A stretch of 64,000 bases of DNA from Bradyrhizobium sp. CB82 (GCF_029714405.1 NZ_CP121650.1:2733001-2797000), one strand, 5' to 3'. Positions 19,165-28,794 are shown, counted from the stretch's first letter. Notes: a model not told the origin generated them from the sequence alone. Translations and numbers: made by a program.

Positions 19165-20040
19165 ATGTCCGCAAATCATGATATTCGCCGTGATACGCGC
19201 CCCTTGGGTCGAACCGGCATCCATGTGCTGCCCTTGGGCATCGGCACCAACAAGTGGCGGCGTGCCGATCGTTCGGCCGTGTTGGAAACATACAGGACCA
19301 TTCATGATGCCGGCCCCTGCATGATCGACACCGCTGAGATCTATTTCTCGGAGCGCGTCGTGGGTGACTGCTTGCGTGCCGGTCCCACCCGCGCGGTGAT
19401 AGCATCGAAATTCCTTCCCTTTCCGGGCCGAACCTCTCCGCGCCGCCTAATGAGCGCGCTTGACGGTTCGCTCGCGCGCCTGTGCCTCAAGACAATCGAT
19501 CTCTACTATGTTCATTATCCGCTGCCCTTGATCGACATGAGAGTGTTCGCCGAAGGTCTCGTCGAAGCGGTGAAGTCCGGCAAGGCGCGCGCGGTCGGCG
19601 TGGCAAATTTCAATGCGGACCAGATGCGCCGCATCGCCGATCACCTCGCAAGGGCAGGTGTTCCGCTCGCCGCCAATCAGGTCAACTACAGCCTGCTGCG
19701 ACGAGCCGCGGAAACAAATGGGGTGCTCGAAGCCTGCCGTGAGCTCGATGTGGCACTGGTCGCGTATTTTCCACTGGCGTCCGGCCGCCTCACGCAGCCC
19801 TCGGACAGCATGGGCACGAAAGCGTTGCTGATGTGTCTCGCCGATATTGCCGGCACGCACGACGCCAGCATCAGCCAGGTCGCCCTGAACTGGCTGTTGG
19901 CGCGCGACAGTCACGTGATTCCCATCCCCGGCGCGACCAAGCCTCATCACGCCAGGGCCAATCTCGATGCACTCGGTTGGCGCTTGAGTGAGACCGAGTT
20001 CGACGCGATTGACCGAGCCTCAGCAAAGAGTGGAACGTGA
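19165..20040 (+). CDS. Aldo/keto reductase
   Basis: An NADP-dependent oxidoreductase of the AKR fold, 291 residues. The conserved tetrad is recognisable: Asp in MIDTAEIYF, Tyr in the same motif, Lys in VIASKFLPF and His in YYVHYPLPL. The C-terminus carries the cofactor segment VIPIPGATKPHHARANLDAL. I chose the ATG at 19165 (MSANHDIRRDTRPLG) because the strand-1 motif LGRTGIHVLPLGIGT follows it directly. Convergent with the PHB depolymerase gene, 25 bases apart. Substrate unknown. Confidence 0.88.
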   Translation: MSANHDIRRDTRPLGRTGIHVLPLGIGTNKWRRADRSAVLETYRTIHDAGPCMIDTAEIYFSERVVGDCLRAGPTRAVIASKFLPFPGRTSPRRLMSALDGSLARLCLKTIDLYYVHYPLPLIDMRVFAEGLVEAVKSGKARAVGVANFNADQMRRIADHLARAGVPLAANQVNYSLLRRAAETNGVLEACRELDVALVAYFPLASGRLTQPSDSMGTKALLMCLADIAGTHDASISQVALNWLLARDSHVIPIPGATKPHHARANLDALGWRLSETEFDAIDRASAKSGT

Positions 20041-20065
20041 ATGCGGGCAGTCCTGAACTCAATGC

Positions 20066-21502
20066 TCATTTGCTGACCGGGCAAGACCCCGGGCTGCCAC
20101 AAGGGGCGGGGGTTGCACGTGTCGTGGCTGCGGTGTCGACGGAGGTGGGACCTGCCGCTCCGTTTGCGATGGCTGAGACGTGCCAGCGGTAGGTCGTTTG
20201 CGGTGTGAGGCCGGAATCGCCGAAGCTTGGTCCCGCCACCTCTCGGATGGTCTGGAACGCACCATCGGCGCTCGCGCGCGACACCCTGTAGGTCGTAGCC
20301 CCCGCGACCGGAGACCAGACGAGATCGGCCGCGGTATCGGAAGTGTCGATGACCGCAAGCCCGTCGGGGGCTGCCGGGAATGACGCAGGCGTCTCGTCCG
20401 GCGGCGCTGCGCCAGCGGTGAGTGCATCCAGCATGGCCTTGATGGCTTTGACCTGCGGCCCCGATTTGGTGACGTAGCTGTCGAGGTAATCGACGTAGCC
20501 CCACCAGTCCCAGCAGGCGTACCAGTTGGTCGGCCAAAACCTGCTCACCTTGGTCTGTGGATAGAGGACAATCAGGTGGTTATTGTCCGCCCACGCATTG
20601 TAGCCGGCATCGTCCACGAACTGCCGTTTGACTTCGCCTTCGTCCTGCTTGCAGCCGTGCAGCGCCACGTGGATGCGACAGCGAGCGCTTTCTTGCTCGC
20701 AATCCTTTGGGACGAATACGTATCCTCTGTCGTCCAGGCTCAACGAGTCCGGTGGGAGCGGCTTGGTGTAAATTGATTGATCAAAGATCTTCACGGTGCC
20801 TGCAAGCTGCCCAGGGTTGGGCGGATTCAGACGGCCGTAAATGTGCTGCAGGATGATGCCGGCCTGATCGTAACCGCATTGGTTGATGAACGGGCTCTGG
20901 TTGGCGTTGCAGGCGTTGAGGCCACCCGCTGGTTTCGCCACAACGAAGGAGTGACCGGCGCCGAGCGTGGTCTGATAGAAAAGATTGCCGCGATTGGCAT
21001 CGCCGAGATAGTGGCGATAGAAATCGGCGGCAGCATCGGTGGCAGCTCTGGCGACTTTGGAATCATTGTAACCGTGGAAAAGATAAATCTTCTGGCCACC
21101 GAGATTGTCGAGAGGGTCGATCCCGCCGGCGGATGCCTCTGCGTCCGCCTTCGCCGTGAAATCGCTTAACGTCAGCTCCGACGCCGGTCCTTTCAAGCAG
21201 GCACCTTCGGCCCGGCTTGCCGGGCCTCCCAAGTACCACAGGGACCAGGCTATCGCGTCGGCTTTAGCGCACCAATAGGGGCCACCGGCCACCACTCCGA
21301 CGCCCTTGATGACCGACGACCATGCCGTCCCGAACTGCACGGCCATGAACGCACCGGACGAAATGCCGGAGATTGAGCTCTCACCGATCGGTGCGTTGTA
21401 GCCGCGCAAAGCGGCTGGCTCGGCGGTGAGTGGCGATGGTGTGAATGCCCCGGCACATAGCAACGCGGCGGCGAGGCATTGACGCAACTTCGCGGTGTCC
21501 AT
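20066..21502 (-). CDS. Exported PHB depolymerase-like esterase with fibronectin type III domain
   Basis: A 478-residue secreted alpha/beta hydrolase. It has an N-terminal signal peptide (about 1-28) and a lipase-box-like GISSGAFMAVQF with the likely nucleophilic serine near residue 48. Other depolymerase-family segments are VVAGGPYWCAKADA, YLFHGYNDSKV and LHGCKQDEGEVKRQFVDDAG. A fibronectin type III domain (about 380-462) precedes a short cysteine-containing tail. Extracellular poly(3-hydroxybutyrate) depolymerases have this order of catalytic domain and linker/FN3, but a dedicated C-terminal substrate-binding domain is not obvious. No accessory PHB genes lie nearby. Confidence 0.82.
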   Translation of the reverse strand: MDTAKLRQCLAAALLCAGAFTPSPLTAEPAALRGYNAPIGESSISGISSGAFMAVQFGTAWSSVIKGVGVVAGGPYWCAKADAIAWSLWYLGGPASRAEGACLKGPASELTLSDFTAKADAEASAGGIDPLDNLGGQKIYLFHGYNDSKVARAATDAAADFYRHYLGDANRGNLFYQTTLGAGHSFVVAKPAGGLNACNANQSPFINQCGYDQAGIILQHIYGRLNPPNPGQLAGTVKIFDQSIYTKPLPPDSLSLDDRGYVFVPKDCEQESARCRIHVALHGCKQDEGEVKRQFVDDAGYNAWADNNHLIVLYPQTKVSRFWPTNWYACWDWWGYVDYLDSYVTKSGPQVKAIKAMLDALTAGAAPPDETPASFPAAPDGLAVIDTSDTAADLVWSPVAGATTYRVSRASADGAFQTIREVAGPSFGDSGLTPQTTYRWHVSAIANGAAGPTSVDTAATTRATPAPCGSPGSCPVSK

Positions 21503-21818
21503 AACAGCCTCGCGGCCGAGCTCGGTGCTCGCGCCAAAATTGTAGCGGTCTGGTCAGTAAACTCAAGGGCAATCATTCGAAGCACAGCTCCTGCAGCCTC
21601 CATCCGGTCTTCCGGCTGGTCAGCGCCTCCGTGAGACATCCGCCCTTCTGGGCATAAAACCTTTGAGGTGCTCGGCAAGATATCCGGCACATCCGACGGG
21701 CTTTCCCTCAGAAGGGTGGTGCCGCGCACAAGACTCGAAGCTTGCGAGGACCGTGTGACGCTCCATGAGAAAATCATGAAAGCGCTTTGCTGAGCATCCA
21801 CGGCAACGCAGATGAGTG
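21503..21818. other. Intergenic stretch, nothing recognised
   Basis: About 315 bases between the PHB depolymerase start and the end of the MFS transporter gene. Several short minus-strand frames cross it, but none has family-like features. Confidence 0.3.
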
Positions 21819-23222
21819 TCACGCATCTTGCGGCGCGGCTGCGCCGGCGGTCCGTCGCTGTGCCGGCAGGAAAAACCCCGCAATCGAGCCGGCCAACGAG
21901 AGTGTTGCGGCGAGGCTCATCGCCGCAGCAAATCCGCTCTCGAAATGCGCGGCCGAATCGACCGCACCGTGGGCCGAGAAGCTTGCCAGCGCGGCGATGC
22001 CGAACATGCCGCCGAGGAAGCGGCCCATGTTGAAGACGCCGGACGCCTTGCCCATTTCGGCCACCGCGACCGAGCTCAGGATGGCGTTCTGCGCTGCTGG
22101 CATCGCCATCGAGACGCCGACGCCGGCCAGCACCAGCGGCGCGACCAGTGCGGAGTAGGGAACCGCGGGACTCACGATCTCGGCGATCCAGCCAAGCCCG
22201 ATCGCCTGCATCAGCAATCCCGTCACCACCAGCGGCCGCTCGCCGAACCTGTTGACGACCGCGCCCGCGACGGGGGCGGTGACGAACAAGGTCGCTGTCC
22301 AGGGCAGCAGGCGCAGTCCGGCGCCGAAGGCGTCGAAGCCCAGCGTGGTCTGCAGGAACTGCGGCAGCAGGAACAATACGCCGTACATCGCGGCGTAGAA
22401 CAGGACGCTTGCGGACATGCCGGACGCGAGCGCGCGCGATGCAAACAGCCGCATCGGCACCATCGGCGCGGCCGCGCGCAATTCCCAGAATACGAAGCCG
22501 GCTGCGAGCACCAGGCCTGACATCAGCGCGCCCGTCACCTCAGCGCTCGCCCATCCCACAGCATTGCCGCGCAACAGGCTCCAGACCAGCGCCAGCGCCG
22601 CGAGGGCGACGAGCGATAGTCCGGGGATGTCCAATGCGGCGGCCGGTCCGAAGCTTTCGCGCAACCGCGCCAGCACCAACCCGATCGCGATCAGGCCGAT
22701 CGGCAGGTTGATCCAAAAGAGCCAGCGCCAGCCGAGGTGTTCGGTGATGAAGCCGCCGATGGCGGGGCCGATGATCAGCGCGCATCCGGTGATGCCGCTG
22801 AAAATGCCGAGCGCGCGGGCGCGCTCCTCCCGGCCGAACGTGCCGCTCAGGATCGCCATCGCGAGCGGCATCACCAGCGCGGCGCCGGCGCCCTGTAGCG
22901 CTCGGGCGGCGATCAGCGCGGTGGCGTTGCCCGCGAGCGCGCAGGCCGCCGACGCAACAACGAACAGGGCGATCCCGACCGCGAACATGCGGCGGCGACC
23001 GAAGCGGTCGCCGAGCGCGGCGCCGGTCAGGAGCAGCACAGCGAAGGTCAGATTGAAGGCGTTGACGGTCCATTGCAGCGTCTCGACCGGACTGCCGAAT
23101 TCGGCGCGGATGGCCGCGAATGCCGTCGTAATGATCATGGCATCCAGCGCCATCATGAAGGATGCCAGCGCGGTGACGCCAAGCACCCAGTTCTGCTCGG
23201 CGCGATTGGTCGGGGTCTGCAC
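21819..23222 (-). CDS. MFS transporter, DHA2 (EmrB/QacA-like) family
   Basis: A 467-residue multi-spanning inner-membrane exporter that probably runs on the proton gradient. The N-terminus shows helix 1 (VTALASFMMALDAMIITTAF), the motif TLQWTVNAFNLTFAVLLLTG and motif A-like GDRFGRRRMFAVGI. GCALIIGPAIGGFITEHLGW is the motif C-type antiporter signature typical of drug:H+ exporters. Its substrate is unknown. The divergent gene at 23418 begins a small sigma-factor operon, but a functional link is not evident. Confidence 0.9.
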   Translation of the reverse strand: MQTPTNRAEQNWVLGVTALASFMMALDAMIITTAFAAIRAEFGSPVETLQWTVNAFNLTFAVLLLTGAALGDRFGRRRMFAVGIALFVVASAACALAGNATALIAARALQGAGAALVMPLAMAILSGTFGREERARALGIFSGITGCALIIGPAIGGFITEHLGWRWLFWINLPIGLIAIGLVLARLRESFGPAAALDIPGLSLVALAALALVWSLLRGNAVGWASAEVTGALMSGLVLAAGFVFWELRAAAPMVPMRLFASRALASGMSASVLFYAAMYGVLFLLPQFLQTTLGFDAFGAGLRLLPWTATLFVTAPVAGAVVNRFGERPLVVTGLLMQAIGLGWIAEIVSPAVPYSALVAPLVLAGVGVSMAMPAAQNAILSSVAVAEMGKASGVFNMGRFLGGMFGIAALASFSAHGAVDSAAHFESGFAAAMSLAATLSLAGSIAGFFLPAQRRTAGAAAPQDA

Positions 23223-23417
23223 GCCCTCTCTCCGTGTGTCGCACCACCCTGTCGCGGCGCGTTCTGCGGGCTAGACGAGGTCGGAGGGACAAAGGATGCG
23301 CCCGAAAATAATTTTTCCCGGGCCGCATCCTTCGGCCGCGGGCAAACGTCCTTGGGGTGCGGCCAAGATGGAGCGCGACAGCGCGATCCAGGTCGCGACA
23401 AGAGCAAGGAGCACGCA

Positions 23418-23726
23418 ATGAGAAGGACCCTGATCAGATACAAGGCCAAGCCGGAGCTGGCCGACAGGAACGCTGAACTGGTTTCGGCGGTGTTTGCGGA
23501 ATTGAAGGCGGCCAGGCCGGACGGCGTGCGCTATCTGACGCTACGGCTGGAGGACGACACCTTCATCCATTTCGTCGAGGCTGCGGCCGAGGACGGCTCG
23601 AGTCCAATCCCGAAACTCAAGGCGTTTCAGGTATTCCAGGACGGCATCCGCGACCGCTGCGCCGATCCGCCGCTGGTTCGTGATGTGAGGATCGTCGGAA
23701 ACTACCGTATGCTGGACGAGTCCTGA
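23418..23726 (+). CDS. Small conserved protein with likely ABM-like ferredoxin fold
   Basis: A 102-residue protein beginning MRRTLIRYKAKPELADRNAE. The order beta strand, helix (NAELVSAVFAELKAARPDG), strands (VRYLTLRLEDDTFIHFVE), helix (AFQVFQDGIRDRC), strand fits a dimeric alpha-beta barrel (ABM-type) protein. It ends 20 bases before the sigma factor gene and is almost certainly co-transcribed with it, so it may be a partner or target. AAGGAGCACGCA before the ATG is a good ribosome binding site. Confidence 0.7.
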   Translation: MRRTLIRYKAKPELADRNAELVSAVFAELKAARPDGVRYLTLRLEDDTFIHFVEAAAEDGSSPIPKLKAFQVFQDGIRDRCADPPLVRDVRIVGNYRMLDES

Positions 23727-23746
23727 ACAGGCAAGGCGGAGGAGCA

Positions 23747-24637
23747 ATGGCGCCAGACCCACTGGCCAGCATCGATGTCGAGGCCCTGCTGGCGGCGATG
23801 CGGCCGAAGCTGCATCGCTACTGCGCGCGCATGGTCGGCTCGGTCATCGACGGTGAGGACGTGCTGCAGGATGCGCTGATCAAGGCGATGGAAGCGCTGC
23901 AATCGGTCACGCCCGTCGTCAATCCGGAGGGTTGGCTGTTCCGCATCGCGCACAACACCGCGCTGGATTTCCTGCGCCGCCGCAACCGCCAAGAGGCGCT
24001 GCATTCGGCTGAGGAGGTGGAGATGATTGCCGACCAGCTCGATGATGTGGAAAGCCGCCAGATCGCTGCGACCAGCCTGCGCACCTTCATGCGGCTGCCG
24101 GTGGCGCAGCGGTCCAGCGTGATCCTGATGGACGTGCTGGGCTGCTCGCTTGCCGAGGTCTGCGACATCATGGATTTCAGCCTGCCGGCTGTGAAGGCCG
24201 CGCTGTATCGTGGGCGCACGCAGCTGCGTGAGTTCGCTGAGGAGCCGGACGATGCGCCGCAACCGGGCCTCTCGGAAGCCGACCGCGCGCGGCTCAACAC
24301 CTATGTCGGCTATTTCAATGCGCGCGACTTCGACGCCATCCGCGCCATGATTGCCGATGACGTCAGGCTTGAGCTCGTCAACCGCACAAGGCTGAACGGC
24401 AAGGCCGAGGTGTCGCGCTATTTCGGCAACTACTCGAAGGTCAGCGACTGGCACCTGGTGACCGGGCAGGTGGAGGGACGTCCGGCGATCCTGGTGTTCG
24501 ATCCGAATGAGCCGAACGGGCCGCCGAAATATTTCATGCTGCTGAACTGGTCCGCCGACAAGCTCGCCACCATTAGGGATTTTCGTCACGCGGCGTACGT
24601 TATCGATGGTGCGGAGTGCGTGGTGGATGGAGGGTAA
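23747..24637 (+). CDS. RNA polymerase ECF sigma factor with C-terminal SnoaL-like domain
   Basis: A 296-residue regulator. Region 2 is at about 15-80 (GEDVLQDALIKAMEAL, WLFRIAHNTALDFLRRRNR), and region 4 at about 105-160 (VAQRSSVILMDVLGCSLAEV, AVKAALYRGRTQLREF). The C-terminal 120 residues form a SnoaL/NTF2-like domain (YVGYFNARDFDAIRAMIADD). This architecture is known from ECF41- and SigJ-type sigma factors, where the extra domain controls activity and replaces an anti-sigma factor. No anti-sigma gene is adjacent, which fits. Its regulon may include the small gene in front of it. Confidence 0.9.
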   Translation: MAPDPLASIDVEALLAAMRPKLHRYCARMVGSVIDGEDVLQDALIKAMEALQSVTPVVNPEGWLFRIAHNTALDFLRRRNRQEALHSAEEVEMIADQLDDVESRQIAATSLRTFMRLPVAQRSSVILMDVLGCSLAEVCDIMDFSLPAVKAALYRGRTQLREFAEEPDDAPQPGLSEADRARLNTYVGYFNARDFDAIRAMIADDVRLELVNRTRLNGKAEVSRYFGNYSKVSDWHLVTGQVEGRPAILVFDPNEPNGPPKYFMLLNWSADKLATIRDFRHAAYVIDGAECVVDGG

Positions 24638-24879
24638 GTGGATCAGCGTACGTCGCACCCCGTCGGCCATAGCCGAAAGAAAGAAGGTCGCATTCACCCT
24701 CGCCCGGAGGGCAATGACGTGGGAGAGTAACGCGCGGTTGGTTGTCCGACCGCTGAACCCGTCATTGGCGATGTGGTTTATCGTTGCAGCCGGTGGACTG
24801 CCCCCTGCGATAGAAGCCATCCGGTCCACCGCTGACGCCACATCCGGATGAACGGCAGAGCTCGAGCGCCGCAATTGAT

Positions 24880-25587
24880 TCAGTAAGTAGCTCGTCCGCC
24901 CGACAGATCGAACACAGCGCCGGTCGAAAACGAGCATTCGTCGGATGCGAGCCAGGCGACCAGTGCGGCAACCTCCTGGGGGCGACCTGCGCGCCCGAGC
25001 GGGATCTTCGCCAGCACGCTCCGATAGGCTTCATCCGACATCTGCTTGACGAGATCGGTGGCGATAACGGCAGGTGCGATTGCATTGACCCGGATTTCCG
25101 TGCCGGCAAGTTCTTTGCCAAGCGATTTCGTGAGTGCAATCACACCGGCCTTGGCCGCGGAATAGCCGGTCATGCCGGCATTGCCTTCCTTGCCGGCGAT
25201 CGATGCCAGGTTGACGATGCGTCCGGCGTTCTGCCGTCGCATCTGTGCGACGGCTGCCTTGCAGCAGAGGAACGTGCTGGTAAGGTTCACATCGAGCACA
25301 CGCCGCCATTCGGCGAGGCTGTACTGTTCGATGTTGACCGTGGGGCCGGTGATGCCCGCGGCATTGACGAGGATGTCGACGTGACCTAATTGAGCGAGGA
25401 GGCGCGCCATCGCGCCGTTGACGGCCGCCTCGTCGGTGAGGTCGATCCGTTCGTCGGCGCCGTCAGCGACGTCCCAGATGAGCACCTTGGCGCCAGAGGA
25501 GGCAAGCTGCTCGCGAACGGCGCGACCGATGCCACCGCAGCCGCCGGAAATGACCGCGATGCGACCTGTGAAATCGAGCCCGCTCAT
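24880..25587 (-). CDS. SDR-family NAD(P)-dependent oxidoreductase
   Basis: A 235-residue classical short-chain dehydrogenase. The cofactor motif is ISGGCGGIGRAV near the N-terminus. NAAG follows, then catalytic serine in NLASIAGKEG and tyrosine/lysine in YSAAKAG. Its ATG at 25587 overlaps the stop of the upstream TIM-barrel gene by four bases, so they are co-translated; a longer start at 25683 would run far into that gene. It is the last gene of the leftward catabolic operon, and probably oxidises or reduces a ring hydroxyl in that pathway. Confidence 0.9.
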   Translation of the reverse strand: MSGLDFTGRIAVISGGCGGIGRAVREQLASSGAKVLIWDVADGADERIDLTDEAAVNGAMARLLAQLGHVDILVNAAGITGPTVNIEQYSLAEWRRVLDVNLTSTFLCCKAAVAQMRRQNAGRIVNLASIAGKEGNAGMTGYSAAKAGVIALTKSLGKELAGTEIRVNAIAPAVIATDLVKQMSDEAYRSVLAKIPLGRAGRPQEVAALVAWLASDECSFSTGAVFDLSGGRATY

Positions 25588-26414
25588 GCGTTCGCCTTTC
25601 CCTCTGCCGCGCGTTCGACGATCCTGCGGGCCGCTGCCAGCGCCCGTCGTCCCCATTCCTCCGCGCCGAGCATCGGAAGCCATTCGTGGTTCGGAATCTC
25701 GAGACTGAGCGGAAGATTGTCCGGCAGCGCACGGACGATCCCGACGAGATCGATGCCGCCATCGCCCGGCAGAAGGCGTGCGCAGCGCGCGGTGTGGATC
25801 AACTCGTCATTGCTGGCGGGGATGCCTGCGGGCGCGTCGCAGAGCTGGGCATAGCTCAGCAAATACCGCGGCAGGCTCGCGATGTCGTCGAGGCTGGTCG
25901 CGGAGCGCGCGGCGTGCAGCGCGTCGATCAGCACGCGGCCGTTGGGCTCATTGGCGTTGGTCACGATCCGCAATGCTGCCTTTGCGTTCTTGACTGCTGT
26001 CCACGGCATGAATTCGAGATCGGCGGTGAGGCCGTAGGGCGCCGCAGCACGGCAGAATTTTGCGAACGACTCGGTCAGGCGCGCTTCGTCGGGATCATCG
26101 CCGGCGACCAAGATCGCGCGCGCCTTGAGTCTTCCTGCGGTTTCGAGAAAGGACGCGAAGCGATCGGGCTCGAAGTCTGCACCCAGGCGTGCGATCTCGA
26201 CGTCGAACACCGGCACACCGGTGGCATCGATGCGCCTTATTGTTTCACGCAGCATGGCGGCATCCGAGCTGAGCGGCGAGAAGTCGCCGCCGGGCGCGGC
26301 GGGCGCGATGCGAACCCCGACCGCCTGGTAGCCAAGCTTGGCGGCGAGGACCAGCGCATCCGGCGGCGCTATCGGCGCCGAAGTGAGATAGGCGAGCGAA
26401 TAGATGTTCGGCAT
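25584..26414 (-). CDS. Sugar phosphate isomerase/epimerase-family TIM barrel
   Basis: A 276-residue xylose-isomerase-like TIM barrel. Metal-site segments typical of the fold are visible: glutamate in ADLEFMPWT, Asp/His in LIDALHAARSA, Asp in YAQLCDAPAG and glutamate in LSLEIPNHEWLP. The family includes sugar epimerases, inosose dehydratases (IolE) and 3-dehydroshikimate dehydratases of the AsbF/QuiC type. The shikimate-dehydrogenase-like gene in the same operon makes a dehydratase of a cyclic keto acid an attractive but unproven role. I chose the ATG at 26414 (MPNIYSLAYL). Confidence 0.85.
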   Translation of the reverse strand: MPNIYSLAYLTSAPIAPPDALVLAAKLGYQAVGVRIAPAAPGGDFSPLSSDAAMLRETIRRIDATGVPVFDVEIARLGADFEPDRFASFLETAGRLKARAILVAGDDPDEARLTESFAKFCRAAAPYGLTADLEFMPWTAVKNAKAALRIVTNANEPNGRVLIDALHAARSATSLDDIASLPRYLLSYAQLCDAPAGIPASNDELIHTARCARLLPGDGGIDLVGIVRALPDNLPLSLEIPNHEWLPMLGAEEWGRRALAAARRIVERAAEGKANA

Positions 26415-26424
26415 GATCGTCGCC

Positions 26425-27039
26425 TCAGGCCAGCGGAGAGATTGCCGTCGGCAGCGCAATGATCGAGCGCATGTCGCCGGTCAGCCAGTCGGGTCCGCCC
26501 TTCGGCGGCCAGACGCCCTTGGCAACTGACTCAGCGCGCACAGCGGCGCGAGCGTCGAGACTCGCGAATGGCCAGATGTGGGTGAAGCGCGGCGGCCCGT
26601 CGAGCGCATACATCGCGATCGAGAGCGGCGACAGCTTTCCTCGCTCGGGCATGGCAGCCTCCCACGCGGCGATCGTCGGGGGAACACCGCCGTGCTTGAG
26701 ACGATAGGTGCGGATCTCGTAGACGCTGCCGTATTTGCCCGGCGCGACCTGCGGCAGGAATGGGAACGGCGCGTAGGTGTCGAAGCTCATCTCGGTGATG
26801 GCCTCGCCAGCATTGAAGGGATCGGCGGTGCGCAGCGCGCGTTCGCGCTCGTCGCGCCAAGCGGCGTCATCCCCGAACGATCGCAGCACCAGGAGCTGAT
26901 TGAGCGCGCCGATCTCGCTGGTCCAGCAGCCGAGCAGAGTGCCGTTGGCCTCCGGTGCCCTGACATAGTCGCCGATCCCCGCCACGACCTTGGCCGCGGT
27001 TCCGAGCTTTACCGTCAACGTTGCGATCTCGTAGAGCAT
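26425..27039 (-). CDS. NIPSNAP-family protein, two tandem domains
   Basis: A 204-residue protein made of two ferredoxin-like NIPSNAP domains (about 1-95 and 105-204). The second opens with VYEIRTYRLKHGGVPPTIAAW; the first opens with MLYEIATLTVKLGTAAKVV. Members often sit in degradation operons and may act as small cofactorless isomerases or monooxygenases, but no function is established. It lies 17 bases from the flavoprotein gene upstream. A one-domain relative lies at 44047 in the rightward part of the same island. Confidence 0.85.
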   Translation of the reverse strand: MLYEIATLTVKLGTAAKVVAGIGDYVRAPEANGTLLGCWTSEIGALNQLLVLRSFGDDAAWRDERERALRTADPFNAGEAITEMSFDTYAPFPFLPQVAPGKYGSVYEIRTYRLKHGGVPPTIAAWEAAMPERGKLSPLSIAMYALDGPPRFTHIWPFASLDARAAVRAESVAKGVWPPKGGPDWLTGDMRSIIALPTAISPLA

Positions 27040-27056
27040 GCGTCTTCTCCTTGCGG

Positions 27057-28781
27057 TCAGGCGGCTGCCGACCGGTTGTTCTCGAGCGGAATTCCGCCGG
27101 CGTGGTGCGCGGCGATGTAGCCGAAGGTCATGGCCGGTCCGAGCGTGATGCCACCGGATGGATAGCGACCGGCCATGATGCTCGCCATGTCGTTTCCGAC
27201 GGCGTAGAGGCCGTCGATCGGTTTGGATTGTGCATCGAGCACCCGAGCATGTTCATCGGTGTTGAGGCCTGCGAAGGTGCCGAGACTGCCGGCGACGATT
27301 TTCACGGCATAAAACGGACCTGACTCGATGGGAGCGACGCATGGGTTCGGCAGATGCGCCATGTCGCCCTGCACGCGATTGTACGGCGTGTCACCGCGTC
27401 CAAAGGCGGGATCCTCGCCACGCGCGGCAAAGCGATTGTAGTGCTCGATCGTTGCCGCGAGTTCTTCGGCCGAAATGTCGCAAGCGCGTGCAAGCGCCTC
27501 GATGCTCGCGCCACGCTTCAGATAGCCGTTGCGAACCCAGGGCGAGACCGGGAAGGGCGGCGGACGTACGCGACCAAGGCCGTAGCGCTTGAGGAACCTT
27601 GCGTCGCAGATGGCCCAGGCCTCGGCCGGCGCGCCCTTGGGCGTGGCGGCGAACAGCGCCTTCATGACGTCGTGATAGGAATCGGCCTCGTTGGCAAAGC
27701 GCGCTCCATCGCTGCGCACCATGATCAGCCCAGGCTTGGCGCGCTCGATCAGATGCGGGAAGTGACCGACCGAACCGTCGCGATGCGGCACCAGCGACAC
27801 CGGCGCCCAGGCGCCGGGATCGGAGACATCGTCCCGCAGCCGGCCGCCGGCAGCTTCGCCGAGGCGGATGCCGTCACCGGTATTGCTCGCCGGCGCCGCC
27901 GACCAATGCTCGTTGCCCGTCGGTGCGTGCGCGAACAACGCCGCCTTCCGTGCCGTGTCGTGCGGAAAGCCGCCGCATGCGAGCACGACGCCGCGGCGCG
28001 CCTGAATGTCGAACGTCGCGCCGTCATGCCCGACGTTTGCGCCCACGATGCGGGCTCCGTCGTTGAGGAGCGAGCGGGCCGGCGTCGCCGGCATGATGCG
28101 GACGCCGAGCGCGTCGGCGGATTTCAGCAGCCGAGCCACCAGCGCGTTGCCATTGACCAGATGCATGCCGCGACCAAAGCGCAGCAGGTCGAGCATATGC
28201 CGCGTGAGCCGGCGCGCGACGTGAAGGAAGGAGGTCGGCGACGAACGGACGTTGAGGAAATGTCTGAGATCCGCGCCCGACGCAATGCCCATCCCGAACG
28301 GAGCGGCTTCATCAAGCGGCGGCTTGAGATCACGAATGCGTGGACCGAGCTCGCGGCCGTCGATCGGCGCTGCGCAGACCGAGCGACCACCCGTCACCGC
28401 GCCCGGGCTCTTGCCGTGAAAATCAGGGATCTGATTGCCGTCGACGAAGGCCAGATGCGTCTCGCGCTGGAAGAAGTCGACCATGCGCGGGCCCTGCGCA
28501 AGGAATATCTCGACGCGGGCCGCGTCGTAGCCGTCAGCGAGCTCGTGCTGCAAATAGAGCTTGGGTTGCTCGGGGTTCTCGGCGATGCCCGCCGCCTTCG
28601 CCAGCGGATTGCGCGGGATCCACATCCAGCCGCCGGACCAGGCGGTGGTGCCGCCGAGCTGGGCCTCTTTCTCGATCACAATGACGTCGAGACCGAGCGA
28701 GGCACCGGTGACCGCGGCTGCCAGGCCTCCTGCACCGGAGCCGATGACGAGCAGATCGCAGTTGATATTGTCGTCGCTCAC
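27057..28781 (-). CDS. FAD-binding dehydrogenase, 3-ketosteroid-delta1-dehydrogenase/fumarate-reductase type (first copy)
   Basis: A 574-residue flavoprotein. The FAD dinucleotide motif is at the N-terminus (LLVIGSGAGGLAAAVTGAS), with GGTTAWSGGWMWIPRN after it. The C-terminal motif AGRYPSGGITLGPAMTFGY keeps the Tyr-Pro-x-x-Gly element that in ketosteroid dehydrogenases supplies a catalytic tyrosine. I chose the GTG at 28781 because GGAGACG precedes it and translation before it is not family-like. Such enzymes insert C=C bonds next to a ring ketone, or reduce enoates. It is one of three paralogues in the island. Confidence 0.88.
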   Translation of the reverse strand: MSDDNINCDLLVIGSGAGGLAAAVTGASLGLDVIVIEKEAQLGGTTAWSGGWMWIPRNPLAKAAGIAENPEQPKLYLQHELADGYDAARVEIFLAQGPRMVDFFQRETHLAFVDGNQIPDFHGKSPGAVTGGRSVCAAPIDGRELGPRIRDLKPPLDEAAPFGMGIASGADLRHFLNVRSSPTSFLHVARRLTRHMLDLLRFGRGMHLVNGNALVARLLKSADALGVRIMPATPARSLLNDGARIVGANVGHDGATFDIQARRGVVLACGGFPHDTARKAALFAHAPTGNEHWSAAPASNTGDGIRLGEAAGGRLRDDVSDPGAWAPVSLVPHRDGSVGHFPHLIERAKPGLIMVRSDGARFANEADSYHDVMKALFAATPKGAPAEAWAICDARFLKRYGLGRVRPPPFPVSPWVRNGYLKRGASIEALARACDISAEELAATIEHYNRFAARGEDPAFGRGDTPYNRVQGDMAHLPNPCVAPIESGPFYAVKIVAGSLGTFAGLNTDEHARVLDAQSKPIDGLYAVGNDMASIMAGRYPSGGITLGPAMTFGYIAAHHAGGIPLENNRSAAA

Positions 28782-28794
28782 GCCCGTCTCCGAT

